Source: Achatina immaculata | Taxonomy: Eukaryota; Mollusca; Gastropoda; Stylommatophora; Achatinidae | Assembly (NCBI GenBank): GCA_009760885.1 | Contig: CM019713.1 | Span: forward strand, 4,023,531-4,087,530 | Direction of reading: 5' to 3' | DNA: 64,000 nt | Shown: piece after piece, positions 42,245-53,644 of the stretch | Layout of the letters: each line of letters opens with the position of its first letter | Position numbering within the stretch: position 1 is the first letter of the stretch | The notes under the pieces: generated by a model | Database searches by the model: none | What the model was told of the DNA's origin: nothing | What the model saw: only the letters and a program-made list of their open reading frames with translations | Program-made: the position numbers and the translations under genes

Positions 42245-44255
42245 AGTGACAAGATGTCACCTCATACACAGTGTCTACGAGGCGTGACAAGACAACATCA
42301 GCTCATATAGAGCGTCTGTGAGACAAGACGACGTCACCTCATACAGAGTGTCTACGAGGTGTGACAAGACAACATCAGCTCATATAGAGCGTCTGTGAGA
42401 CAAGACGACGTCACCTCATACACAGTGTCTACGAGGTGTGACAAGACAACATCAGCTCATACAGAGTGTCTGAGTGGCGTGACAAGACAACATCAGCTCA
42501 TACAGAGTGTCTGCAGGGCGTGACAAGACGACGTCACCTCATACAGAGTGTCTACGAGGTGTGACAAGACAACATCAGCTCATATAGAGTGTCTACGAGG
42601 TGTGACAAGACAACATCAGCTCATATAGAGTGTCTACGAGGTGTGACAAGACAACATCAGCTCATATAGAGCGTCTGTGAGACAAGACGACGTCACCTCA
42701 TACAGAGTGTCTGCAGGGCGTGACAAGACGACGTCACCTCATACAGAGTGTCTGAGTGGCGTGACAAGACATCACCTCATACAGAGCGTCTGAGTGGCGT
42801 GACAAGACAACATCAGCTCATACAGAGTGTCTGCGAGGCGTGACAAGACGACGTCACCTCATACAGAGTGTCTGCGTGGCATGATTGGACGACGTCACGT
42901 CATACAGAGTGCCTGCGTGGCATGACTAGACGACGTCACGTCATACAGAGTGCCTGCGTGGCATGACTAGACGACGTCACCTCATACAGAGTGCCTGCGT
43001 GGCATGACTAGACGACGTCACCTCATACAGAGTGCCTGCGTGGCATGACTAGACGACGTCACGTCATACAGAGTGCCTGCGTGGCATGACTAGACGACGT
43101 CACGTCATACAGAGTGCCTGCGTGGCATGACTAGACGACATCACGTCATACAGAGTGCCTGCGTGGCATGACTAGACGACGTCACGTCATACAGAGTGCC
43201 TGCGTGGCATGACTAGACGACGTCACGTCATACAGAGTGCCTGCGTGGCATGACTAGACGACGTCACCTCATACAGAGTGCCTGCGTGGCATGACTAGAC
43301 GACGTCACGTCATACAGAGTGCCTGCGTGGCATGACTAGACGACGTCACGTCATACAGAGTGCCTGCGTGGCATGACTAGACGACGTCACCTCATACAGT
43401 GTGCCTGCGTGGCATGACTAGACGACGTCACCTCATACAGAGTGCCTGCGTGGCATGACTAGACGACGTCACGTCATACAGAGTGCCTGCGTGGCATGAA
43501 TAGACGACGTCACCTCATACAGAGTGTCTGCGTGGCATGAATAGACGACGTCACGTCATACAGAGTTCCTGTGCGGCATGACTAGACGACGTCACGTCAT
43601 ACAGAGTGCCTGTGCGGCATGACTAGACGACGTCACGTCATACAGAGTGCCTGCGCGGCATGAATAGACGACGTCACGTCATACAGAGTGCCTGCGTGGC
43701 ATGACTGGACGACATCACGTCATACAGAGTGCCTGCGTGGCATGACTAGACGACGTCACGTCATACAGAGTGCCTGCGTGGCATGACTAGACGACGTCAC
43801 GTCATACAGAGTGCCTGCGCGGCATGACTGGACGACATCACGTCATACAGAGTGCCTGCGCGGCATGAGTAGACGACATCACGTCATACAGAGTGCCTGC
43901 GTGGCATGACTGGACGACATCACGTCATACAGAGTGCCTGCGTGGCATGACTAGACGACATCACGTCATACAGAGTGCCTGCGTGGCATGACTGGACGAC
44001 ATCATGTCATACAGAGTGCCTGCGCGGCATGAGTAGACGATGTCACGTCATACAGAGTGCCTGCGCGGCATGAGTAGACGATGTCACGTCATACAGAGTG
44101 CCTGCGCGGCATGACTAGACGATGTCACGTCATACAGAGTGCCTGCGCGGCATGACTAGACGACGTCACGTCATACAGAGTGCCTGCGCGGCATGACTAG
44201 ACGATGTCACGTCATACAGAGTGCCTGCGCGGCATGACTAGACGACGTCACGTCG
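42245..44255. repeat. 41-bp minisatellite, about 49 copies
   Basis: The largest minisatellite in the window. The early part (42245-42880) has variants with CTACGAGGTGTGACAAGACA; the later part is very uniform: TCATACAGAGTGCCTGCGTG(GCATGACTAGACGACGTCACG). Each later unit holds several CpG and two ACGTCA elements (TGACG on the other strand). The uniform part suggests recent amplification. Confidence 0.97.
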
Positions 44256-45512
44256 TACGGAAAATATCTCGAAAGATAATTCACGAAGCTGATTGCGACG
44301 ACGTGAGGAAAGAAAACCGAAAGAAATCTGAAACTATGAAAATGTTAAAATACAGAAAATTCATGAATCGGAAAAGAAAGACAAAAGATGTATTGTGATA
44401 GTCTTATCTGAAGGAAAAAAAATGGAGAGAGAAGCAATGAAAAAAAAGGAACTAGAGTATATTTTAAAATCATTTTCAAAAGCATATTATAACCCAGAAA
44501 AAGCAAGATGGCTTTCTAGAAGGACAAGTTGAATAAAACTTCCATTAACTCTATGTCATATTAGATAGGAAAGCTGGATAAATAATTTATAAACCAAAAC
44601 TCACATTGCCGTAGTTGAAAAAAAAAAGGCTGAATGAATAATCTATAAACCATAAATCAAACTGCTTCAAAAAAAAAGTTCAAAATAATAATCCATAAAT
44701 CATTCTTGGTAGGAAAATTGAGAAGGAAAGAAAAAAAAAAGGATAACGGAAACTGCAGAGATGCGTGAACAGCGTCAACAGATGGCGTAGGAATACATTT
44801 GACCGGTTTAAAGGTCATACACGAGACAGAGGCCACGGTTGCAGCCAATCAGGAGAGGCTCAGAAAGGTGAAAGTTCACCGTTGTTTCCACCGATCTGAA
44901 AATTGGATAAACCACCTAATATGTAATAAATGGTTAAAGAAACACCATTCCTCAGAATAGGATAAAATTATCAGGTTACCGTTTCCTGACGGATGCAGTA
45001 AAATGTTACAGAAATGATCAGAAATCCCCCCCCCCCCCCCCCCCCCAACCATCAAAGTGACATTTGCTACATGGCAAGAACTAGGGGGGAGACAACCAGA
45101 CTCTGCGTTTTGTTAGTGTCCATTCTGGGACCGTATTTAGCTGCTAATTTTCCCTTCTGTGATGAGCGATCAAACTGTCTGAAGGTGGGGAAAATGTCTC
45201 CTCTGTCTCGAGGGAAAATAGTGACTGATTTAGCTTCATCTGATTGCTACTATTATTAGATAATCGATATTATTGCCGAAATTTTTTTTTCCCCCAGTTT
45301 GTATTAGGGAGTTAAGAATATTCAAAATTTATTTATAGCTTTGACATTCAGAAATTCAATTACTTTTAGTTTCTTATTTCTTCTGCTGGCTTGTCTTTTT
45401 TTTATCTGCCTCTGTTCATTTTTATACTTCTTTCTTCTCCCCTTTCTCTCTGTGTGTCATAAGCCTTCTCTCTCTCTCTCTCTCTCCTTTTCTTTGCCCT
45501 AACTCTTTCTAC
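44256..45512. other. Unique AT-rich intronic sequence
   Basis: No gene recognised. Contains an AATAATCTATAAACC motif repeated loosely between 44580 and 44700, a long C run at 45027-45046, and a short CT run at 45468-45486. Confidence 0.4.
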
Positions 45513-45735
45513 GTTCATGTAGTGAGCATAAATCTGAGTGTGGAGTGTATGGTCAACAGATAGTTTATTAGTTATTTATGTATTCCTTTGATTGTGTCTT
45601 CATGATTATTATGCTCATTAATAAAAGCTGAATGACTGTGACTGAGTGAAAGCTGTATGATGAAGGGCAGAAAGTTAGATGGGCCTGCGTGTCCAGTTCT
45701 TAACCCTTTGAAAATAAAGTTCGTTCGTTCGTTCT
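45513..45735 (+). mobile_element. SINE-like element with (GTTC)n tail
   Basis: Plus-strand counterpart of 29672-29890. In order: AATCTGAGTGTGGAGTGTAT, TGTCTTCATGATTATTATGC, GACTGTGACTGAGTGAAAGC, GGGCCTGCGTGTCCAGTTCT, TAACCCTTTGAAAATAAAG and (GTTC)3. The AATAAA just before the tail resembles a poly-A signal. No ORF. Confidence 0.78.
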
Positions 45736-46045
45736 TTCTTTCTCTTTTCCCTCTTCCCTCCTCTCTCTCTTTCTCCTTCACCTCGCTTCTCTCTTTTTCT
45801 GAATTCACTTCTGGTCCTCTTTTTCTTCTGTTATTCCCTTCTTTGTTTCTTTATAAGCTGACCTTAGACTTTAATAGTTCCTTATCAAACTCTTTTATAT
45901 GTCTTTTTTTTTCTTTTTATCTCTCCTCTCTGCCCACTGTCTCTCTTTCCTTCTTATCTCCAGCTTCTGTCTCTGTTATATATCCCCTTTTATCTCTATC
46001 CCTCTCCCCTTTCCCCCTTCTTTTTTCTCTCCTTTCTCTCCTAAA
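45736..46045. repeat. Pyrimidine-rich low-complexity tract
   Basis: CT-rich, TTTCTTT and CTCTC units; Phe/Ser/Leu-rich frames are artefacts. Confidence 0.75.
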
Positions 46046-46560
46046 CACATTCAACTCGTACGGACGAACATATTGATGCAAGTCAGAAGTCTACGCATTA
46101 ACGAACAAAATCTGGCCGGACGTTTGGATGAAAGGGGGGGGGGGGGGGGAAGGGTGGGGGGTGGGGTGGAGGTGGCAGTTGTCCTGATGAGGTCACCAAA
46201 TGAACACCATCCACACATAACCGGACTTCTGTCATGCAGATTTCAACTTTCCGAATCTCCCTTTGATCTCGAAAATAACGCTGGAGACCATAATCGAAAA
46301 CGCGAAAAGTGGGGAGGGAGAGGGCCAAGAGACAAGGGAGAGAGAAGTGTTTTGTATGTCACTGGACTATAGTGAAGTTCATTAATTCACTAACTCCCTC
46401 ACCCAACATTTTATTCCACAAATTATTTTTTCCGCCACGTAGATTTTCCCACCAATTGCGTAGTCAATAATTCAGGAGGAAAAAGATTACCGAGGCAGGA
46501 ATAACGGTACATTCAGTTGATCATTTCAGTGAGGTCAGTTGGATTTTTATTTTGTTTAAC
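46046..46560. other. Unique intronic sequence
   Basis: G run of about 16 at 46133-46150, otherwise complex sequence without a recognised gene. Confidence 0.4.
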
Positions 46561-46569
46561 TTCAGTGAT

Positions 46570-46945
46570 CGATTCCTGCCATCGTTTTGTTTGTTATGTA
46601 ATGAGAATAACGTATGTCTTCCTGCTATTGTTTTGTTTGTTATATAATGAGAATAACGTATGTCTTCTTGCCATTGTTTTGTTTGTTATATAATGAGAAT
46701 AACGTATGTCTTCCTGCCATTGTTTTGTTTGTTATATAATGAGAATAACGTATGTCTTCCTGCCATTGTTTTGTTTGTTATATAAGGAGAATAACGTATG
46801 TCTTCCTGCCATTGTTTTGTTTGTTATACGATGAGAATAACTTATGTTTTCTTGCCATTGTTTTGTTTGTTATACGATGAGAATAACTTATGTTTTCTTG
46901 CCATTGTTTTGTTTCTTATGTAATGAGAATAACTTATGTTTTCAT
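46570..46945. repeat. 46-bp minisatellite
   Basis: Eight units of GCCATTGTTTTGTTTGTTAT(ATAATGAGAATAACGTATGTCTTCCT). Confidence 0.95.
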
Positions 46946-46949
46946 TTTG

Positions 46950-47023
46950 GCTGAATTTGTTCTTGAAGATTATTTCGCTGGAAAAATAAGTGGTTGGTTT
47001 GGTTTGTTGACTTCTGTTTTTCT

Positions 47024-47055
<32 letters not shown>

Positions 47056-47508
47056 CCTGTCCATCTATCTATCTATTTCTGTCTCTCATCTTCACTGCCA
47101 AGTAGTGTGTCAGATGAGGTTCATTCCAGCAGTAGATTAAAGGAAAGCTTGCATGTTTTTTAAAATGTTTTTCCCATTGTTTCAAATAGTTTTTTTTAAA
47201 AATCCAGATATGTAGAACTCCAGACACCGTCTTACAAGTCTGTATTGTAGTACACGTTTTAGAGTACGAACTGAGCCTGATAGAGCCCCCGCCCCCACAC
47301 CACCCAAAACAAGACTGTGATATACATGTCTTAAATACGATCTAAGCCTGGTATAAGGAAGAGCTCATCTGACGTATCTTACTCTACCTCCGTAGACTTG
47401 TTATTTACACTGAATTATAATGGATTCACAGACTGATACACACGTCTAGGAAGATTATACTGACGAAAGCATATAGAAAAGACATGTTTATTTTCAAGAT
47501 TAATGGTG
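46950..47508. other. Unique intronic sequence
   Basis: A (CTGT)n run at 47026-47062; otherwise no feature recognised. Confidence 0.4.
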
Positions 47509-47511
47509 CTT

Positions 47512-47925
47512 TTTCTCCCCTTTAAGTATAAATTGTCTTAAGACAGAAACTCCCTTTAAGTATAGATTGTCTTAAGATAGAAACTCCCTTTAGGTATAGA
47601 TTGTCTTAAGATAGAAACTCCCTTTATGGATTGTCTTAAGATAGAAGCTCCCTTTAAGTATAGATTGTCTTAAGATAGAAACTCCCTTTAAGTATAGATT
47701 GTTTTAAGATAGAAGCTACCTTTAAGTATAGATTGTCTTAAGATAGAAACTCCCTTTAAGTATAGATTGTTTTAAGATAGAAGCTACCTTTAAGTATAGA
47801 TTGTCTTAAGATAAAAGCTCCCTTTAAGTATAGATTGTCTTAAGATAGAAGCTCCCTTTAAGTATAGGTTGTCTTAATATAGAAACTTCCTTTAATAAAA
47901 GATTGTTTTAAGATAGAACTTGACT
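47512..47925. repeat. 34-bp minisatellite
   Basis: About twelve units of TTTAAGTATAGATTGTCTTA(AGATAGAAACTCCC); one unit is shortened near 47625. Confidence 0.95.
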
Positions 47926-48139
47926 TTCGAAAGCCGAAAAATTCCCCATAAGAAAGAATGTAAGCTGAATTATTTCGTTCCAAACCTCCAAAAACTTACC
48001 CATTATAAAACATTTTAAGTACAAATACTGGTATTTAAACCTGTATAGTAAAGCTAATACACATTATACCATACATTAAGCTGTGAAATTGTTATTAATT
48101 AAAGCCCAGTACCTTTTTTATCCAATACCTTACATTTCA

Positions 48140-48958
48140 GGCATAAAAATTGGAGGATACAATATTAACAACCTTCGGTATGCTGACGATACAGTACTGA
48201 TAGCTGAGAACCAACAAGACCTGCAAAATCTCTTGGATAAAGTCGCCAAAGAAATTGAACAGAAAGGCCTTACTTTGAACATCAAAAAGATAGAGACTTT
48301 GGTTATATCTAAGAAACAGAATCCACCAACATGCAGTATTAAACGGAACTATTCTAAAGCAGGTGCAGAAATTCAAATACCTTAGAGCAGTAATAACTTC
48401 TGATGGGAAATGCAGAACAGAAATTAGGAACAGAACAGGCCAAGCAAAGACTGCATTTCAGAGAATGAGAAACATATTAACCAACACATCCTTATCAATG
48501 AATGTTAGAAAACGAGTCCTAAAATGCTATATTGAACCTATCTTGTTATATGGAAGTGAATCAAGGACAATAGGCAAGTTTGCTCAAAAATCATTGGAAG
48601 CAGTAGAAATGTGGTTTATTAGAAGAATGTTGGGAATCCCCTGGACAGCAAAAATAACTAATGAAGAATGTATGAGAAGAGCTGGAGAGACAAAAAACCT
48701 TGTCAAAAAGATAAGAGAGAGACAATGTACTTTCATAGGACATGCAATGAGAAGAGGGGGCATTGAAAATATTATAACAACAGGAAAATAGAAGGAAGAA
48801 GATCAAAAAGAAGACCAAGAGAAATGATACTAGACAATCTGACGGGATGGTGTGAGAGGAGATCACCAACTGAACTGATGGCCTGCATGAAGGATCGTGT
48901 ACTCTGGAGAAGCATAATAGTCAGCGCCAGTCGGCACGGCACCTGATGATGATGGTGA
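48140..48958 (+). mobile_element. LINE reverse transcriptase C-terminal half, (TGA)n-tailed family
   Basis: Plus-strand copy of the 30-kb element. It begins just before the catalytic motif ([20 protein letters not shown]), so YADD is intact. Then GLTLNIKKIETLVISKK, a 5-bp deletion near 48342 that shifts the frame, KYLRAVITSDGKCRTEIRNR, KRVLKCYIEPILLYGSESRT, MWFIRRMLGIPWTAKITNEE, CTFIGHAMRRGGIENIITTG, a 1-bp loss in an A run near 48786, and CMKDRVLWRSIIVSASRHGT. It ends in TGATGATGATGG. Not functional. Confidence 0.92.
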
Positions 48959-48959
48959 C

Positions 48960-49655
48960 GACCTTACATTTATCCACTACTTTACATTTAACCAGTAGCT
49001 TACATTTATCCAAAGCACCGAAGGTTTCTCTACTTCTTCCATTGCTGGGGATCTTTTACTGGTAAGGGACTTTATCCCCAGTCGCCACATTAGCCGCTTT
49101 AATGGCTTCCTTGTTCTTTAGTATAGTGGCTATTGTCGACTTAGCCATCACTTATTAAACCGCCAGCTCCGATATCCGTGTGCCACTTTCCCATCGAGTT
49201 CCAAGTTCCTTTTTCAATTCTATCGTGCTCATTACATTCTTCCTCTTAGGCTTTTTTCAGCACCGGTAACTTTCTTTTGGGGCCATTATGAATGGGTAAT
49301 TTTAAAGATAAAATAAAGAGAGAATCGAAAAGAAGTCGCAATAATCATATAGTGGGAAACAGTGGAAACAGTGGGAAAACACACATTGAATTTGGTAACT
49401 GCTCACTGAACTAAAGTCACGTGTTAACTTACCATGTGGTCCTTTGTTTTCGTTCCGGTGTCTGCGTTTGTTCTGTTCGACTTTCGAATTTTTTATTTCC
49501 AGTTTCAAACTGGAATTTCCTCCTTCCCCCCCCCCCCCCCCCACTTTTTTTTCGATTTTCAAGTTGTTCGAATTTCAATCGGTTGGACTTTCCAGGGTCC
49601 ACTGCACTTCTAACGTCTCTTTCGTGTACAAAAGTTTGTGTGCTGTGCACAGTGT
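48960..49655. other. Unique intronic sequence
   Basis: C run at 49526-49542; no exon recognised. Confidence 0.4.
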
Positions 49656-49659
49656 ATGA

Positions 49660-49967
49660 CAGCTGGTTGGCTGAGTGGTTAGGCGCTCGGTTTATTAATC
49701 TGGTAGCACCGGGTTCAAATTCCAGCAGTGGGGTTTTTTTTTTCTGGTATACCCACACCAAAAAAAAAAAAAAACGACCCCCCGGGGTCCACCCAGCCTC
49801 TGAAAATGGGTACCAGAGAAATCTTGGAAGGTAAATACGGCCAGGGCGTGATACTGACCACGTCATACTTTCAGGTGCCGAAGGTCGTGGAAAATACGGG
49901 CCTAACCCCGGATCCCCAGTTTGCCTTAATGGCATGGAAACGGGGATTTTATCTTTTCTTCTTTACC
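49660..49967 (+). mobile_element. tRNA-derived SINE, second copy
   Basis: The head is even closer to a Ser/Leu tRNA: TTGGCTGAGTGGTTAGGCGC (A box region) and CCGGGTTCAAATTCCAGC (B box). After T and A runs come CCACCCAGCCTCTGAAAATG, CCAGAGAAATCTTGGAAGG, ATACGGGCCTAACCCCG and TTGCCTTAATGGCATGGAAA, as in the 40.5-kb copy. No clear target duplication. Confidence 0.88.
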
Positions 49968-49994
49968 TTTTTGTTTTGTTTTACTGTACACAAG

Positions 49995-50175
49995 TATTCA
50001 TTCGTTCATTCATTCATTTGCATGTCCCTTGCGGAACTTTGCCTCCCTAACAGCACTCTTGTAGGCCTTTCGGTTGTGAGCAAGATGGCCTGCTGCTGAT
50101 GCATCCATTTGCAGATCATCAACGATGTCTTCCAGCCATCTTCGCCTTGGTCTTCCTCTCTTTCTTTTTTCCCAA
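49995..50175 (-). mobile_element. LINE 3' end, (TGAA)n-tailed family, short
   Basis: Minus strand: KRGRPRRRWLEDIVDDLQMD, ASAAGHLAHNRKAYKSAVRE and AKFRKGHANE, then (TGAA)n (plus-strand ATTC at 49998-50020). Truncated at about 50172 within the Lys-rich block. It sits directly behind the SINE. Confidence 0.9.
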
Positions 50176-50525
50176 AGAGTACACATGTATAGATCATTTA
50201 ATTTGTGAGGAGTATATCTCTGTCGTGGACAGAGCACAAGTTACCAGTGTACGCGCAGTGCTTGCCTGTGATACATTTTGTCTACTTGTGAACAATATTT
50301 ATCTTCAAAATTGCTTAGCAAATGAAACTTCTCGCTTCACGCACGGATCTTATTATTAGAACGCAAACACGTGATTCTTTGCACAGCCTCTGTTTGAAGA
50401 TAAACAGCGTGATTCTCTGTTTGGCCTCTGTTTAAAGAGAAACAGTGTTTACTTCATTGACTTGAGACAAGGTTTGGTTCACATTATGTGGCTTTTTTTT
50501 TCTATTATTCAAATTTTGAGTTCAT
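50176..50525. other. Unique intronic sequence
   Basis: Contains two similar stretches AACAGCGTGATTCTCTGTTT / AACACGTGATTCTTTGCACA near 50370-50420; no gene. Confidence 0.4.
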
Positions 50526-50529
50526 TCTT

Positions 50530-50584
50530 TTCCTGTTATTTGTCTATCCTCTTTCCATCTCTCTCTTTCCATCTCTCTCTCTCC

Positions 50585-50618
<34 letters not shown>

Positions 50619-50874
50619 TCTCTTTCTTTCTCTCTCCTGTTTTTCTTTCTCCGTCTCATTCTCCATTTTTCTCTTCTCCCGCCCTCTCCCCCCCATTCTC
50701 TCTCTCTCTCTCCGTTTCTTTGTCTTTTCTCATCTCATTCTCTATCTTTCTTTCTCTTCTCTCCCGCCCCCTCTCCTCCTTCACTCTCTCTCTTTCTCTC
50801 TCCCTCTCTCTCTGTCTTTTCTCATCTTATTTTCCATCTTTTTTCTCTTCTCTCCAGTCCCCTCTCATCCTCAT

Positions 50875-50907
<33 letters not shown>

Positions 50908-51014
50908 TTTTATTTCTCTACCTCTTTGTCTCTCTCCATCTCATTCTTCTCTTCCCCGCCCCTCGGCCCCCCCCCCGCCAATTCTCTCTCTCTTTCTCTC
51001 TCTTTTCCTTCCTC

Positions 51015-51045
<31 letters not shown>

Positions 51046-51050
51046 CAGAC
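50530..51050. repeat. CT-rich low-complexity tract
   Basis: CT dinucleotides with recurring modules (CTCATCTCATTCTCCATCTT-like), about 100 bp apart, plus a (TA)n run at 50602-50618. Long Leu/Ser frames are artefacts. Confidence 0.92.
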
Positions 51051-51054
51051 AGCT

Positions 51055-51365
51055 CCTCTCCTTGAAGTACTCCACATTGGCAGTTGTTTCTGAATTAAGA
51101 CAAATTACGCTGTTATTTTAAAACCGGGCCTTGTAGGTTTTCAGATCGATTTCCGTATGTGCATGTTGCACCGCAGGCTAGATTGTGCGCCTCTGTAACG
51201 TGCCCTCCACGCCTCATCAGCGGCTGGAGCTCTGGGTAGCGAAAATTAGGTCAGAGTGAGTTGGACTTTCATTATATCAAACAAGACTAGCTGCAGCTCT
51301 GTAAGCAGGTCGCTTTTTTCCTCTCCTTTTATAGAACATGTAATAGATTAGCATACGTTTAAATG
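51055..51365. other. Unique intronic sequence
   Basis: No feature recognised. Confidence 0.4.
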
Positions 51366-51379
51366 TTTTCTGCACCGCC

Positions 51380-51686
51380 AGTCAGACTCAAATACCTTTG
51401 GGCAGCAATAACTTCAGATGGGGAATTCAGAGCAGAAAATAGGAACAGAGCAGGCCAAGCAAAGACTGCGTTTCAGAGAATGAGAAACATATTTTGCAAC
51501 GTATCCTTATCAATGAATGTTAGAAAACGGGTCCTAAAATGCTATATAGGGCCGGTCTTATTATATGGAAGTGAATCATGGGCAATGGGCAGGTCCGCAC
51601 AAAGATCATTGGAAACAATGGAACTGGTTTGTCAGAAGAATGTCGCGAGCTCCCTGGAGAGCATTGATTACTTGTGAAGAATGCAT

Positions 51687-51727
<41 letters not shown>

Positions 51728-51972
51728 AAAAATTATTTTTTGAAAATACGAAGGAGACAATGTACTTTCATAGGACATGCAACGAGAAGAGGGGGCATTG
51801 AAACTATCGTAACAAAAGGAAAAAATAGAGGGAAGAAGAGCCAAGGGAAGACCAAGAGAAATGATACTGGATAGTTTGACGAGACAGTGTGAGATGAGAT
51901 CATCAAATGAACCGATAGCCTTCAAGAAGGATTGAGTGTTATGGAGAAATATAATAGCCAACTCCAGTCGGC

Positions 51973-52004
<32 letters not shown>

Positions 52005-52022
52005 CTGATGATGATGATGATA
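51380..52022 (+). mobile_element. LINE 3' end, (TGA)n-tailed family, with AG expansion
   Basis: Starts at RLKYLWAAITSDGEFRAENR, then QAKTAFQRMRNIFCNVSLSM, KRVLKCYIGPVLLYGSESWA and, after a frameshift near 51630, EECMRR. The codons that read AGET in sister copies are replaced by a pure (AG)n run of about 17 repeats (51690-51724). The C-terminus is damaged. Tail (ATG/TGA)n at 51973-52022. Confidence 0.9.
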
Positions 52023-52300
52023 CCGCCTTATTACGTGACTGATACCATTTTCATGTTTTAACGTCTTCATCTTCTCATATACTCATTTCAGATATTGGAA
52101 AATACCACAAAGAGTGTAATAGTTTCTACCTCACATTTAACTTTCATAATCATTTTGGAATATTTTCTGTTTAAAGTGCTTTACTAACACACCATTTTCT
52201 TAGAAAGAACAGTTTTGGGTGTCCCGTTCGTGTGTTGTTTTTGTGTGCTGTCATTGTGTGCTGTTTGTGGAAAGAAAGCGACCGTGCTAATGCAATTGAG
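52023..52300. other. Unique intronic sequence
   Basis: No feature recognised. Confidence 0.4.
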
Positions 52301-52304
52301 CGTA

Positions 52305-52785
52305 AAAGTGAGGGGTCATGTCCTAGAACACGAGAGTTGAGGGATAATGTTCTAGAACATGACAGTTTATAGATTATGTTCCGGAACATGAAAGTTGAGG
52401 AATGATGTTCTAGAATATGAGAGTTTATAGATGAATGTCTTGGAACATGAAAGTTGAGGAATGATGTTCTAGAATATGAGAGTTTACAGATGATGTCCTG
52501 GAGCATGAGAGTTGAGGAATAATGTTCTATAACATAAGAGTTTATAGATGATGTCCTGGAACATGAGAGTTGATGGATGATGTTCTAGAACATGACAGGT
52601 TATAGATGATGTCCTGGAACATGACAGGTTATAGATGATGTCCTGGAACACGAGAGTTGATGGATGATGTTCTAGAACATGACAGGTTATAGATGATGTC
52701 TTGGAACACGATAGTTGATGGATGATGTTCTAGAACATGACAGGTTATAGATGATGTCCTGGAACATGAGAGTATGAAAGTTGTT
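52305..52785. repeat. 29-bp minisatellite with alternating units
   Basis: About 16 monomers of 29 bp, alternating between GATGATGTTCTAGAACATGA(CAGGTTATA) and GATGATGTCCTGGAACATGA(GAGTTGATG) types, so a 58-bp higher-order unit. The monomers contain TTCTAGAA, TTCCGGAA or TCCTGGAA palindromes, which fit the TTCnnGAA core of heat-shock elements. Confidence 0.9.
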
Positions 52786-53640
52786 GGTCGGTGTCCAAGG
52801 CTTGAATGTGGAAGATACGTATGTGTTGTGTTTTTATATGTTTATGGGAGGGAATGGGTAATTAGAGTGACAAGAAAGAACGGAGAGAAAGTTTGTCTCT
52901 AATGTTTCTTCAGGTTTTTTTTTGGTGCTTTTCTGCTATCAAAACTTTTAAAAGAACAGAAAGAAAAGATTAGACAGGAACACCATCTTTGGAATTTAGA
53001 CATGTTCTCATGTGTTCCAGTCCAATCCTCACTATCTCCGTGGGCGTACAGAGGCTGATGATAACTGTCCTGTGTTGACTGAAGAAAAATTTGCGTAAAG
53101 GACAGTAGTGTATTAATATTTAGCAAAATTTGCGTAATGAGACTTTTTTTTCAACAGATGCGAAGAGAAAAAGAGATGTAGAGAACAAATGGCTGGCGAA
53201 TTATTTTCCCTTTATCCCACTTGTTCATTGGTTTTCCTGTTAACAGTCGGACGTGCTTTTTTTTATCATCACTGATATAAGTGTGCCTCGCATTGAACCC
53301 CGAAGTGGTGGAATCTACCAAAAAAGCTCGCTTATTGGGCTCAAACCAATCCATTAAGCCAAGATATTCTGCGCCCCATCTGTCGTGCCGTATGGCTGTT
53401 CTATATAACGCTACGGGTGGTTTGCAAGGAGCAACATCCTGCAGGGAGATCTGAAGAATAAACGAGGACGTTAATTCTTTCATGAATGGTTCATTAAACG
53501 TCACATCTCACAAATGAATTTCTTCGTTGTTTTATTAATTATGAATAGGCATAAATAATTCATTCAAATTAATTATTCGTCGATAATGATGATTTAAGTT
53601 GGAGCTTCGGTCCATTGCTTACTTCTTTCCCTGGTTCAAT
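52786..53640. other. Unique intronic sequence with an unassigned minus-strand ORF
   Basis: The minus strand at 53151-53504 is open for 117 codons in non-repetitive sequence (contains WGAEYLGLMDWFEPNKRAF). I recognise no family, and it has no splice or start context that argues for a gene. Confidence 0.3.
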
Positions 53641-53644
53641 ACTC

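Noticed and set aside
42245..44255. Regular 41-bp array resembling CRISPR or satellite DNA
   Set aside because: No spacers; a local intronic minisatellite. Whether it is a genome-wide satellite cannot be told from one locus.
50462..51121. 219- and 201-codon Ser/Leu/Pro-rich frames
   Set aside because: Same cause: CT-rich low-complexity DNA.
53151..53504. 117-codon minus-strand frame in unique sequence
   Set aside because: No recognised domain, no start or splice support; one such frame in this much sequence can arise by chance.
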